Shown: positions 6,032 through 12,991 of the stretch, in pieces
How the letters are laid out: each line of letters opens with the position of its first letter
How positions within the stretch are numbered: the stretch's first letter is position 1
NCBI GenBank assembly: GCA_900551155.1
Contig: URVA01000006.1
Span: 1 to 28,971, forward strand
DNA length: 28,971 nt
Direction: 5' to 3'
DNA from: an uncultured Eggerthella sp.
Lineage (GTDB): Bacteria > Actinomycetota > Coriobacteriia > Coriobacteriales > Eggerthellaceae
Program-made: the position numbers and the translations under genes
The notes under the pieces: model-generated
The model's database searches: none
Seen by the model: only the letters and a program-made list of their open reading frames with translations
What the model was told of the DNA's origin: nothing

Positions 6032-6685
6032 ATGGAACAAAAAGAACTCAATAGCATCTTAGAACTGCATGAAAAATGGCTCTATGACGAAGAGGGCGGC
6101 GAACGCGCCAACCTGCACGTAGCCGACCTGCGCGGAGCCAACCTGTACGGAGCCGACCTGCGCGGAGCCAACCTGTACGGAGCCGACCTGTACGGAGCCG
6201 ACCTGCGCGGAGCCGACCTGCGCGGAGCCGACCTGTACGGAGCCGACCTGCGCGGAGCCAACCTGCGCGGAGCCAACCTGCGCGGAGCCAACCTGCGCGG
6301 AGCCGACATAGATGATTCAGCAACTGCTCAAACAGTAATTGTTCCTGAAGGTCAGATTATTGGCTGGAAGAAGGTTAGAGCTTTTGTAGGCGAATTCGGT
6401 GTTCGCGAAGCTATCGTCAAATTGCTAATTCCTGGCGATGCTAAACGATGTAATGCCGCAGGTAGAAAATGCAGGGCATCAAAGGCTTTTGTATTGGAAA
6501 TTACTACCCTGAATAACAAGCCGTTCGAAGAAACCGACATTGCTTTTTGCAGCTACAACGAATCAACCTTTGAATACAAGGTAGGCGAAATGGTCTATCC
6601 AGATTCATTTGATGAAAACCGATGGGACGAATGCTCTCATGGTATCCACTTCTTTATTACACGCCAGGAAGCAGTTGATTACTAA
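6032..6685 (+). CDS. Pentapeptide-repeat protein with C-terminal DUF5758-like domain
   Basis: This protein has 217 residues. The N-terminal 25 residues are helical. About residues 27-95 are around thirteen uninterrupted pentapeptides of the A-(D/N)-L-x-G type, which fold as a right-handed square beta-helix. The C-terminal 115 residues ('[12 protein letters not shown]', '[21 protein letters not shown]', '[30 protein letters not shown]') match DUF5758, a domain often attached to such repeats in phages. Function is unknown. Some pentapeptide proteins mimic DNA and bind gyrase. The gene carries near-identical 15-base repeats that are much more GC-rich than their surroundings, so repeat number may change by slippage. 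Confidence 0.9.
   Translation: MEQKELNSILELHEKWLYDEEGGERANLHVADLRGANLYGADLRGANLYGADLYGADLRGADLRGADLYGADLRGANLRGANLRGANLRGADIDDSATAQTVIVPEGQIIGWKKVRAFVGEFGVREAIVKLLIPGDAKRCNAAGRKCRASKAFVLEITTLNNKPFEETDIAFCSYNESTFEYKVGEMVYPDSFDENRWDECSHGIHFFITRQEAVDY
6112..6306 (+). repeat. 15-base tandem repeat array inside the pentapeptide gene
   Basis: About thirteen copies of a 15-base unit (GCCGACCTGCGCGGA with AAC/GAC and TAC/CGC variants) lie head to tail. The same codons are reused in nearly every unit, so the repeats are alike as DNA and not just as protein. This points to recent expansion or gene conversion. Confidence 0.9.
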
Positions 6686-6686
6686 T

Positions 6687-7268
6687 ATGGCAGAAACATT
6701 TACGGTGTTTGAAAAGTTTGGCGATGTCTGCGCAGCTCTCGGACAGGACGATCGTAAAGAGCTTATTTACGCAATAAATATGTACGGCATGTTCGGCGAA
6801 GAAGTTGAACTTCCTTATATGTTGAAGGCTTTGTTTATTGCTCTTAAAGAGGATATAGACAACTCTAAAAACGCTAGAACCAGAGGTTCTAAAGGTGGTA
6901 GGCCAAAGGCAAAACAAGAGGTTTCCGAAAACGAAAAACCAGAGGTTTCTAAAAGTGCAAAACCAGAGGTTTCGGAAAAAACCGACAAAACAGAAAGCCA
7001 AACCAATACAAACCAAAACAATACAAACCAAACCAATACAAATAAGAAAGAGGGGCGGTTTACACCGCCAACTCTCGACCAAGTGCGGGAGCATTGTTCC
7101 GATAAGGGATACACTTTCGACCCCGAAGCGTTCTATGCCTTCTACGAATCGAAGGGGTGGAAGGTCGGCAGAAACCCAATGAAGTCATGGACGGCGGCAT
7201 GTGTAACCTGGCAGAAGCGAGAGGGCAAAGCAGAGGTGATTCATGATGACTACTCAGAGTACGCCTAG
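6687..7268 (+). CDS. Replication initiator / replisome organiser (DUF6291-like N-terminus)
   Basis: This protein has 193 residues from ATG 6687, one base after the upstream stop. A longer frame exists but the extra N-terminus overlaps the DUF5758 coding region and looks spurious. Residues 1-75 ('FTVFEKFGDVCAALGQDDRKELIYAINMYGMFGEE', then 'RGSKGGRPK') match the DUF6291-type domain at the N-terminus of many phage replication proteins. A low-complexity Lys/Gln/Asn/Thr linker covers about 70-125. The C-terminus ('FTPPTLDQVREHCSDKGYTFDPEAFYAFYESKGWKVGRNPMKSWTAACVTW') is the small helical domain common to phage replisome organisers. It overlaps the helicase-loader gene, a classic initiator-loader pair. 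Iteron-like repeats in its linker suggest the origin lies inside the gene. Confidence 0.87.
   Translation: MAETFTVFEKFGDVCAALGQDDRKELIYAINMYGMFGEEVELPYMLKALFIALKEDIDNSKNARTRGSKGGRPKAKQEVSENEKPEVSKSAKPEVSEKTDKTESQTNTNQNNTNQTNTNKKEGRFTPPTLDQVREHCSDKGYTFDPEAFYAFYESKGWKVGRNPMKSWTAACVTWQKREGKAEVIHDDYSEYA
6879..7050 (+). repeat. Iteron-like repeats and adjacent A-rich tract: candidate phage replication origin
   Basis: Four copies of AC(C/A)AGAGGTT(T)C start at 6879, 6914, 6938 and 6962 (the first lacks one T), with 24-base spacing for the last three. They are followed by an A-rich, G-poor stretch (about 6975-7050) that could unwind easily. The first copy is read in a different codon frame from the other three, so DNA rather than protein sequence is shared. 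Phage lambda has the same arrangement of iterons inside its initiator gene O. Confidence 0.55.
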
Positions 7269-7989
7269 GTTTTGCGAGTTTTGCGGTGCAGAACTTAAAA
7301 CTAAGCCGCTAGAGCTTTTCGGCGGGAAAATTGTCGAGCGCGTTGTTCCATGCCCCTGCAAGGGATCGGTTGAAGCAATTCAGGCAGCACAACGAGCTGA
7401 AAACGATCAGAAACGCATAGAAGCTCAAAGGCGCTGGGAACGCGACCTTAGACGGGCTGGTGTTCGTCCTCGCTACTGGGGGAAGTGCCAAAATAGCGAT
7501 CTTCAATCAGTCTACAGCGATGCTATTTCAGACGGACTGTACATATGGGGCGAACAGGGAAGGGGTAAAACTTCCCTTGCTTGTGAGATTGGAAAACGAG
7601 CCTTGCGCGAAAAGCAAAAAGTGCTGTTTGTAAACGTTCCGTCATTGATGCGTGACATTAGAAATTCTTACAGCTCAAATGAAACTTCTGCTGAAGAAAT
7701 TGTTCAGAAGTGTATAAATGCAAAACTTTTGATTCTCGATGATCTTGGGCAAGAAAACGCAACAAAGGACACCGTAGAGATCATCTACGAAATCGTTAAC
7801 GAACGTGATCTTGACATGGCTCCCATGGTTGTTACCTCGAATCTTCGTAGGGATAAATTCATATCCCATTACTCCAAGCAGCTTGGAAATGATGAAGTTG
7901 CTCTCAACAAGGCCAAGTCCATTGTTTCAAGACTTAGTTCTCTTCGCTCATACGAAGTAAAAGGAAGTGATCATAGAATTGCAAGATAA
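7243..7989 (+). CDS. DnaC/IstB-like AAA+ helicase loader
   Basis: This protein has 248 residues. An N-terminal zinc-ribbon-like segment has Cys11, Cys14, Cys37 and Cys39. A helical linker follows, then an AAA+ ATPase with Walker A G-E-Q-G-R-G-K-T-S (103-111) and Walker B L-L-I-L-D-D (162-167). The 'VVTSNLRR' sensor-1 region and an arginine-bearing C-terminus ('IVSRLSSLRSYEV') follow. Such proteins load the host replicative helicase at the origin set by the initiator. The ribosome site AGAGGTG and ATG lie inside the end of the initiator gene, so the two are coupled. The assignment is firm. Confidence 0.93.
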   Translation: MMTTQSTPRFCEFCGAELKTKPLELFGGKIVERVVPCPCKGSVEAIQAAQRAENDQKRIEAQRRWERDLRRAGVRPRYWGKCQNSDLQSVYSDAISDGLYIWGEQGRGKTSLACEIGKRALREKQKVLFVNVPSLMRDIRNSYSSNETSAEEIVQKCINAKLLILDDLGQENATKDTVEIIYEIVNERDLDMAPMVVTSNLRRDKFISHYSKQLGNDEVALNKAKSIVSRLSSLRSYEVKGSDHRIAR

Positions 7990-8383
7990 AACAACACTTG
8001 CTGAAATATGGCACCCGTTAATGCAAGCACCATCCTACATTTCGGATAGGTGCTTTATTTGTGGCAAAAGAGCCACTAACAAACATCACATGGTTAAACG
8101 TTCTGCTGGTGAGCTTTACGTTGATGGGAGAAAGCTTAAGAAGCCTGAAATTACGCTATGTGGTTCTGGATGTACTGGGCATCATGGTTTGGCACATGAT
8201 GGCAAACTCCATTTTCGATGGGTTCCAGATGTTATAGAAAACAAAAATGGAGCTTTTACCCAGTTCTATAGGGTAGGCCACTTGGAATACCTCATAACCG
8301 AACATGCCACTAAATACCAAGACGCGCTGCAAATGGATGGTTGGCAGCGCGTTAGATTGCCAGGTGAATTATGGGACGAGTAG
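7979..8383 (+). CDS. HNH-like / zinc-binding phage protein (probable TTG start)
   Basis: This protein has 134 residues from TTG 7979, chosen because GGAAGTGA sits 8 bases upstream. A GTG at 7967 in the same frame has no space for a ribosome site. Paired cysteines (C-F-I-C near 25-28, and C-G-S-G-C near 61-65) surround 'KHHMVKRS' and 'HHGLAHDGKLHFRW'. This is the pattern of a zinc-stabilised HNH or HNH-like nuclease with a beta-beta-alpha metal site. The C-terminus 'WQRVRLPGELWDE' is a frequent ending in this phage group. Location after the helicase loader fits a replication or recombination nuclease. Catalytic competence is uncertain. Confidence 0.78.
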   Translation: MQDKTTLAEIWHPLMQAPSYISDRCFICGKRATNKHHMVKRSAGELYVDGRKLKKPEITLCGSGCTGHHGLAHDGKLHFRWVPDVIENKNGAFTQFYRVGHLEYLITEHATKYQDALQMDGWQRVRLPGELWDE

Positions 8384-8433
8384 TAACTAACGTTTCGTTG
8401 TGTGAGCAATGTGTTCATTGCGACACTAAGTAA
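8371..8433 (+). CDS. Possible 20-residue Cys-rich micro-ORF
   Basis: ATG 8371 to TAA 8433 encodes 20 residues ending 'LCEQCVHCDTK', with three cysteines. An AGGTGA lies only 3 bases before the ATG, which is close. It overlaps the stop region of the HNH-like gene and fills most of the gap before 8445. Several neighbouring genes also encode small cysteine-rich products, which favours it being real, but the length makes chance likely. Confidence 0.3.
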   Translation: MGRVVTNVSLCEQCVHCDTK

Positions 8434-8444
8434 GGGGTACGACG

Positions 8445-8630
8445 ATGAATAGATTGAAAGCGTATTTTTCGGACGTTGAGACTGCTGCAAACTTCTTGAG
8501 CCTGTTTTTCAGCACCGCCGACTACAAGGGGATGGCGTGTGCTAAGTGCCCTTGCAGGGCAGTTTGCGATGTGAAGTTAGATACGTGTTGCGAGGACATT
8601 ATCGCCGAATGGTTAGAGGGTGAAGCATGA
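8445..8630 (+). CDS. Small Cys-rich phage protein
   Basis: This protein has 61 residues, with an AAGGGG ribosome site before the ATG. The first half is helical ('RLKAYFSDVETAANFLSLFF'). The second half carries C-A-K-C-P-C-R-A-V-C and a later D-T-C-C, a likely zinc or metal site. It overlaps the next gene by four bases (ATGA), showing translational coupling. I know similar short phage proteins only as hypothetical ones. Confidence 0.75.
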   Translation: MNRLKAYFSDVETAANFLSLFFSTADYKGMACAKCPCRAVCDVKLDTCCEDIIAEWLEGEA

Positions 8631-9079
8631 AGCCATGTTTTCCAGTGTCACCGATTTATAGATGCTTTCGTATACATAAGGCCACAGGAGAGATTACAGA
8701 ACGGTACGAAACCATTAAACAGGCAGCCTATTTAAACGGACGCAACAGAAGCGCAATGATCGATGCGATACATAAATCTAAGTTGCCTAAAGGGTCGTAC
8801 CTGTTTGTCGAATCATCTAAATGGAGTGGCGTTTATGACTTTAGGGGATGCAGGGTTAACCGCCCATTATTTGCGGTTAAAGACAAGCAGGCGCTTTGGT
8901 TTCCAGGAATTGAGTATGCAGCTAAAAGCCTTGGAGTGTGCAAGTCCACAATCTGGAAAGCACTAGGGTCAAATAACTACATCAAGTGCCTAAAGATGAC
9001 TGTTAGGTATGCCAATACAACCAATGATGTACAGGTATTACGGAATGCAGGATATGAGGTGGAAATACATGATGAATAA
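8627..9079 (+). CDS. Protein with two NUMOD1-like helix-turn-helix modules
   Basis: This protein has 150 residues. Two similar segments, about 23-60 ('ERYETIKQAAYLNGRNRSAMIDAIHK') and 92-125 ('WFPGIEYAAKSLGVCKSTIWKALGSNN'), match the NUMOD1 pattern: a short strand, then 'I-x-x-A-A-x-x-L-G-x-x-x-S-x-I-x-x-A' helices. In homing endonucleases these modules bind DNA next to a GIY-YIG or HNH catalytic domain, but no nuclease domain is visible here. It could be a stand-alone DNA-binding protein or a nuclease remnant. It is coupled to both neighbours by overlaps. Confidence 0.75.
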   Translation: MKPCFPVSPIYRCFRIHKATGEITERYETIKQAAYLNGRNRSAMIDAIHKSKLPKGSYLFVESSKWSGVYDFRGCRVNRPLFAVKDKQALWFPGIEYAAKSLGVCKSTIWKALGSNNYIKCLKMTVRYANTTNDVQVLRNAGYEVEIHDE

Positions 9080-9788
9080 AGAGCAGCTTGAACTAATCAA
9101 AAAGTGCCTTAGGGATGACATTAGAAACAAAGATTGCGTTAATGTTCTTGATTACTTATACGAAGGTACAACAACAAATTCTTATGAAACAAGTTATCAA
9201 GAAGACGCCGAACAACTCCTTGATTTGATCGAATGTGCTCAATTAGAGGCCACGAAAAAACGACAAGAAGAAAACGAGAAAGCCATTAGTAATCTTCTTG
9301 ATAAATACGGAATTGAGCACTATCAGGATATGGGTTCGATTATTTATGCGCCGAGAAGCGTGTTAGAGAAGCGTTTAATGCCAGAAGGTGCTGAATGGCC
9401 TAAGTTCGAAGATGGTGAGCCTGTCTTAGTTGGTGACGAGTTCGAAACAATGGTTTCAGGAACCAAGAAAGTAGACGCGATCAAATTCAAAGACGGATAC
9501 ATATTTTCTTTAGAGTTCAACGATGGTTGTGATACTGCGGAATTCTACAAGAATGCGGTAAAGCGCCCAGAACACAGGGAAACACTGCAAGATGTGATTG
9601 ATGATTACGACAAGAGGATAACTGAATACTGGAAATGTTCATCAATACCTTGTTCTAGGTGCCCGTCTAAAATAGATGGCAAAACTCCCCATGACTACTA
9701 CGGAACAACGGTGTGCGACCTTGCAAAAGTACACGACATCAAACGCCGCCTAGAAGCTATCGCTAAACGTATGGGCGGTGAGCAGTAA
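9069..9788 (+). CDS. Phage accessory protein with Cys-rich C-terminus
   Basis: This protein has 239 residues from ATG 9069, which has a GAGGTGG ribosome site. An alternative ATG lies three bases later. A longer frame from 9009 overlaps the upstream gene heavily and is unlikely. The middle 'LMPEGAEWPKFEDGEPVLVGDEF' is a pattern I associate from memory with Coriobacteriia prophages. It precedes a small beta domain ('TKKVDAIKFKDGYIFSLEF'). The C-terminus carries C-S-S-I-P-C-S-R-C plus a later Cys, a likely zinc site. Function is unknown. It overlaps the next gene by one base. Confidence 0.85.
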   Translation: MMNKEQLELIKKCLRDDIRNKDCVNVLDYLYEGTTTNSYETSYQEDAEQLLDLIECAQLEATKKRQEENEKAISNLLDKYGIEHYQDMGSIIYAPRSVLEKRLMPEGAEWPKFEDGEPVLVGDEFETMVSGTKKVDAIKFKDGYIFSLEFNDGCDTAEFYKNAVKRPEHRETLQDVIDDYDKRITEYWKCSSIPCSRCPSKIDGKTPHDYYGTTVCDLAKVHDIKRRLEAIAKRMGGEQ

Positions 9789-10300
9789 TGGAAGTGAAAA
9801 TCGATATTGAACAATATTTTACAGAGGACGATATAAAAGAACTTGTTGAGGATGAAATCAGAGAGTACGTCAGAGAAATTGTCAATGACTATTTTGGTCG
9901 CTGGAAATATCGAGATTTCGTTGTAAAAGTTGCTGAAGATACTTTCTGGAATGCTCTAGAAAAACTCGGGACAGACACGATGGGCGCTATTAGGAATCAA
10001 GTTAGAAAAGAAATTCTAAACATAAAAGCATATCAACTTTTAGGCACCAGAACAAACTACTCTACTGGTAGGGAAGAGCCAACTTACGTTCAGAAAGTAA
10101 TAAATGAAGAAGCAGAAAAGATGCGCCCAGAAATCTCCAACATTCTGCAAGAAAAAATATCTGAACAAGTACAAGACGAATACGCAGCATCCGTCTTATC
10201 GGATGCCTTCTACGAGCTTATAGAGCCTGTGTTTAAGAAACCTCGGTCTTCTCGCAAGTGGTTTGAAGAAGGAAGGGTGAACACCGATGCCGACAATTGA
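9788..10300 (+). CDS. Helical phage protein of unknown function
   Basis: This protein has 170 residues, strongly charged and mostly helical. The N-terminus is acidic ('YFTEDDIKELVEDEIREYVREIVNDYFGRWKYRDF'), and the C-terminal helices end in a basic stretch ('KKPRSSRKWFEEG'). No catalytic motif is visible. Its ATG overlaps the upstream stop (TAATG), and its end overlaps the next gene by 14 bases. I recall similar proteins in phage early operons without known function. Confidence 0.83.
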   Translation: MEVKIDIEQYFTEDDIKELVEDEIREYVREIVNDYFGRWKYRDFVVKVAEDTFWNALEKLGTDTMGAIRNQVRKEILNIKAYQLLGTRTNYSTGREEPTYVQKVINEEAEKMRPEISNILQEKISEQVQDEYAASVLSDAFYELIEPVFKKPRSSRKWFEEGRVNTDADN

Positions 10301-10844
10301 GGATTTTTTCATTAAAGAATACGAGCGAGTAGTCGCTGAAAATAACGAGCTAAAGAAGCAATTAAACGATCTTGAAAGCGACGGGGGAAAGTTCGGCGTT
10401 TTTGATCTACACCAACCAAAAGAACTTGTCTATGTTGATATCGAAGACTGCGCGTATTTTTGGCTGAATACAGAATTGAGTAAGGAGCAACTAAGAGAGC
10501 TGATCAACTTAGGTAAGGACGATTTTATTAAGAAATGCAAAGAAATAAAGGATGGTAATAGCTATTATTCTTTACACGCTTTAAGTGTCGAAGAGGCGAG
10601 ATATAGGTATTCGATTTCTGTACGCGATATGGACGGCACGCATGAGTACGCCTTCGACGACACCAAGAATCCTAAACTGGTTAATCTGAGCGTTGCGCCA
10701 GGCTTGAGTGACTGGGTAGAAAAACGGTATCTGGATCAAGTATTAAGTATCGCGGCATCAGAGCTTCGCGAATCTATTGCCAATCGTATCGAAGATATAG
10801 AACAAGAGGAAGCCGAAGCAGGTGAGCAAGATGCCAACGAATGA
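10287..10844 (+). CDS. Phage protein of unknown function with N-terminal coiled coil
   Basis: This protein has 185 residues, with an AAGGGTGAAC-type ribosome site inside the previous gene. Residues 5-35 ('DFFIKEYERVVAENNELKKQLNDLE') predict a short coiled coil. The middle is mixed alpha/beta, and the acidic C-terminal helix ends in a Glu/Asp-rich tail. No known domain is recognisable. It overlaps the next gene, so it is part of the same coupled accessory operon. Confidence 0.83.
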   Translation: MPTIEDFFIKEYERVVAENNELKKQLNDLESDGGKFGVFDLHQPKELVYVDIEDCAYFWLNTELSKEQLRELINLGKDDFIKKCKEIKDGNSYYSLHALSVEEARYRYSISVRDMDGTHEYAFDDTKNPKLVNLSVAPGLSDWVEKRYLDQVLSIAASELRESIANRIEDIEQEEAEAGEQDANE

Positions 10845-11202
10845 AGAACGTAAAGAGGTCGTAAAAGCACTTCATGATTTGTGTGACGGTTGCGAAACCG
10901 TGTCTGACTACGACTTAGCTAAAGCATTATGTCTGGAAGCCGTATCGAGATACGCTTATAGCAGTGAGAGCGTGCTACGCATTGCTGACCTAATCGAACC
11001 TGAACCAGAGCGGACGTGCAACGTTATTTTTAGATCGCACGAGCTGAGTCAAACGCAAACGGCGTTAGTAAAGTCGTGTTCGGGGTGCGGGTTTGAATTT
11101 GGCACCGAAATAAAGAATACGTTTCCGTTCGAGGTAACAATCAACAGTATCTCCATACCTAATTACTGCCCGAACTGTGGAGCGAAGGTGGTTTACGAAT
11201 GA
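10831..11202 (+). CDS. Zinc-ribbon phage protein
   Basis: This protein has 123 residues from ATG 10831, which has AGGTGA 5 bases upstream. A GTG three codons earlier is possible. The N-terminal 65 residues are helical and end 'IADLIEPEPERTC', a phrase I associate with Coriobacteriia prophages. The C-terminal half holds a zinc ribbon: C-S-G-C near 86-89 and C-P-N-C near 114-117. Nucleic-acid or protein binding is plausible. It overlaps both neighbours by a few bases. Confidence 0.83.
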   Translation: MPTNEERKEVVKALHDLCDGCETVSDYDLAKALCLEAVSRYAYSSESVLRIADLIEPEPERTCNVIFRSHELSQTQTALVKSCSGCGFEFGTEIKNTFPFEVTINSISIPNYCPNCGAKVVYE

Positions 11203-11486
11203 AAAAGTATGAACCGCCGCTACAAATTGCAGCTGATTCATGCATGAATAATAGTGGCGAAACAGTCCTAACTCTATATGGAGATCATGGGGTACCTGAC
11301 ATTATTGTCTGTGACGGCAAGAGATATATACAAGAGCCAGAAGTTGAAATTGATGAGCTGCTTGGTATAGCTGAACAAATGGAGTGGGCATCAGAAGCTT
11401 CATATGAAGAAGTTGGTGTTGTTAGCGGTGGAATTGTTGGAGCTTGGGCGGAAAAGATTAAAGAAGCATGTGGGGCACATGATTGA
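11199..11486 (+). CDS. Small phage protein of unknown function
   Basis: This protein has 95 residues and is coupled to the upstream gene by an ATGA overlap. It is acidic. A beta-rich N-terminal half contains 'TVLTLYGDHGVPDIIVCDGKRY', followed by helices. No motif is recognisable. Its stop overlaps the next start. Confidence 0.75.
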   Translation: MKKYEPPLQIAADSCMNNSGETVLTLYGDHGVPDIIVCDGKRYIQEPEVEIDELLGIAEQMEWASEASYEEVGVVSGGIVGAWAEKIKEACGAHD

Positions 11487-11697
11487 TAATGATAAAACTG
11501 CCGCGAATGATCTCGTTAATCTTAGAAATTTAATGCACGAATTAGCAAATTCAGGATTCAAGCACAGCAATAAATGTATGGAAATATGCCCATGTTTTCC
11601 CTATTGCCAAACTCACATGGATTACGAATGTCATCAGCTAGTAGCAAGGTATTTAGATCGCGAACTTACAAGAATACTTAGGGGGTTAAATGGTTAA
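11479..11697 (+). CDS. Small Cys/His-rich phage protein
   Basis: This protein has 72 residues from ATG 11479. A longer frame from 11404 would overlap most of the upstream gene. It has a helical N-terminus and then six cysteines and two histidines ('NKCMEICPCFPYCQTHMDYECHQL'), a likely metal site or disulfide-like cluster. Its end overlaps the start of the next small membrane protein. Function is unknown. Confidence 0.68.
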   Translation: MIDNDKTAANDLVNLRNLMHELANSGFKHSNKCMEICPCFPYCQTHMDYECHQLVARYLDRELTRILRGLNG

Positions 11698-11830
11698 GTC
11701 GGTATTACTTTCCATTGTATTCACAATCGTTTGTTTAATCATCGCAGCCATTGGTCTAGTAGCTAGTGGCTTTCTTTTTGGATTTGGTTTTCATATTGCA
11801 AACATAGTGGCATGGAGCGTATTTATCTAA
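11690..11830 (+). CDS. Small hydrophobic membrane protein (46 residues)
   Basis: The ATG at 11690 follows an AGGGGGT ribosome site and overlaps the end of the upstream gene. Apart from the first four residues, the whole product is hydrophobic ('LLSIVFTIVCLIIAAIGLVA', then 'GFLFGFGFHIANIVAWSVFI'). This predicts one long or two short membrane spans. It is short, but the ribosome site, operon position and composition support it. Function is unknown. It is far from the expected lysis cassette, so holin is not favoured. Confidence 0.6.
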   Translation: MVKSVLLSIVFTIVCLIIAAIGLVASGFLFGFGFHIANIVAWSVFI

Positions 11831-11843
11831 CTAAGGAGAACAT

Positions 11844-12089
11844 ATGGCTAAAGTGGTTATTACATACGATAATGGATTGTCAACCATTCTTGATATAAAA
11901 GACCACGACAAAAAAGAAACTATCAAGGCTTTTAACGATAAGATTTTACAATCAAGCAGCTGGGTTCATGTTGATTGTGTACTAGTTAATCTCGAAAAAG
12001 TAGCTAGTATTTGCTCTTACAACGACGATGAAGAAATTCCAGGACTTGACGATGAATTTAGTTTGTTAGCTAGATCACTGATTAAGTAA
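11844..12089 (+). CDS. Small acidic phage protein of unknown function
   Basis: This protein has 81 residues, with an AAGGAG ribosome site 6-7 bases before the ATG. It has an alternating beta pattern ('KVVITYDNGLSTILDIKD', 'WVHVDCVLVNLEKVASICSY') and an acidic loop. It is the last gene before a 310-base gap with a terminator and probably ends this accessory operon. No family is recognised. Confidence 0.72.
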   Translation: MAKVVITYDNGLSTILDIKDHDKKETIKAFNDKILQSSSWVHVDCVLVNLEKVASICSYNDDEEIPGLDDEFSLLARSLIK

Positions 12090-12398
12090 CATGTACCAAA
12101 TATAGTACAATGCAAATACAGGCTCGTTTTTCTAATACAATCGAAACTCGGGTTTGAATGGCATGTTGAGTTAATAACTGGCAGTATCATGCGACTTTTC
12201 CTAGGAAAACAACATGCAAGCCCAACAGTACCGCAAACTGCTGGACGCACATAGCTTGCCTACCGTGAGTAGGTGGAGTACCTGGGAGCGTCTTTTGCGG
12301 GGCGCTCCTTGCTTTTTGAATTAAATTCCAGGTCATTTTTAACTGATAACCGCAAAAAATCACGCTTTGAATTAAATATTTAACTGAATAGAGGACAC
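12090..12398 (+). other. Intergenic leader before dUTPase with hairpins; no convincing gene
   Basis: This 310-base gap holds a motif at 12092-12114 that is repeated at 13188-13210. It also has a perfect 14-base palindrome (TTTTCCTAGGAAAA, 12196-12209), a CCTAC-CGTGA-GTAGG hairpin (12259-12273), and a terminator (12284-12317). A 36-codon ORF (12214-12324) runs through the terminator and has no good ribosome site. The arrangement could be an attenuated leader or a small RNA. Confidence 0.5.
12284..12317 (+). terminator. Rho-independent terminator upstream of dUTPase
   Basis: GGAGCG (12285-12290) pairs with CGCTCC (12303-12308) around a 12-base loop, followed by TTGCTTTTT. It would end transcripts coming from the accessory genes or from a leader starting after 12090. 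Confidence 0.65.
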
Positions 12399-12818
12399 AT
12401 GAACTATACATCTGACTATGGTTTCAAACTCGAATACGCCCATGAAGGCGATGCTGGTATGGATTTGCGATCAGCGGAAGACGCAATTATTCTTCCTGGA
12501 GGTCGTGAGACTATTGGAACAGGTATTCATATCGAGCTACCAAAAGGAACGGTTGGTTATGTAATGCCCCGTTCAGGACTTGCCGCAAAACACGGTATCA
12601 CAGTGCTTAATTCTCCTGGTGTGGTAGACGAGGGATACCGTGGCGAAATCAAAGCAACGATTCATAATGCAGGATTCGCACCGTTTGAAATTCGCAAAGG
12701 GGATAGGATCGCGCAATTAGTGGTGGCTCCTTATGCAAAAGTATTTCCCGAAATGGTTGATGAACTAAGCGAAACAGAGCGCGGAAATAACGGGTTTGGA
12801 TCAACGGGGATTAAGTAA
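12399..12818 (+). CDS. dut: dUTP diphosphatase (trimeric type)
   Basis: This protein has 139 residues, with a GAGGAC ribosome site. All five dUTPase motifs are present: A-G-M-D-L-R-S (19-25), P-R-S-G (57-60), V-V-D-E-G-Y-R-G-E (75-83), G-D-R-I-A-Q (101-106), and R-G-N-N-G-F-G-S-T-G (128-137). The enzyme hydrolyses dUTP to dUMP and pyrophosphate, keeping uracil out of phage DNA. Length and motif spacing are standard for the homotrimeric family. The stop overlaps the start of the next small gene. Confidence 0.96.
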   Translation: MNYTSDYGFKLEYAHEGDAGMDLRSAEDAIILPGGRETIGTGIHIELPKGTVGYVMPRSGLAAKHGITVLNSPGVVDEGYRGEIKATIHNAGFAPFEIRKGDRIAQLVVAPYAKVFPEMVDELSETERGNNGFGSTGIK

Positions 12819-12991
12819 TGGCAGATGCAATGTATTTCCCTGAATCGTTTGATGAATTTATTGAAATGTATGGGTTCAAGGACAAAGAAGAAATCTATAC
12901 AAACGGTTCGATGCTTATTCCTGTCTTTCGGGTAAAGCAATGGTTAGAGCATGAAGAATCAAAGAAGAATCAACAGAAAGAAGTTAAGTAA
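12818..12991 (+). CDS. Small phage protein (57 residues) after dUTPase
   Basis: ATG 12818 overlaps the dut stop (TAATG), and the stop at 12989-12991 overlaps the next ATG in the same way. The product 'MADAMYFPESFDEFIEMYGF' continues through 'KDKEEIYTNGSMLIPVFRVKQWLEH' to a Lys/Gln-rich tail. This style of small protein is common in phages of Gram-positive bacteria, with no known function. Tight coupling on both sides makes it convincing despite its size. Confidence 0.75.
   Translation: MADAMYFPESFDEFIEMYGFKDKEEIYTNGSMLIPVFRVKQWLEHEESKKNQQKEVK

Noticed and set aside
6048..6323. Long antisense open frames with Arg/Leu/Gly and Pro/Arg repeats
   Set aside because: They are mirror images of the 15-base tandem repeats in the pentapeptide gene. 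A repeat unit divisible by three keeps any stop-free frame open, so this is not coding evidence.
11690..11701. The small membrane protein also starts M-V-K-S, similar to the KSK tag
   Set aside because: The fifth residue is not Lys, the protein is hydrophobic from there on, and it lies in a different operon. Chance is enough.
12214..12324. 36-codon ORF upstream of dut
   Set aside because: It reads through an intrinsic terminator, has no ribosome site, and contains the hairpins listed for this gap.
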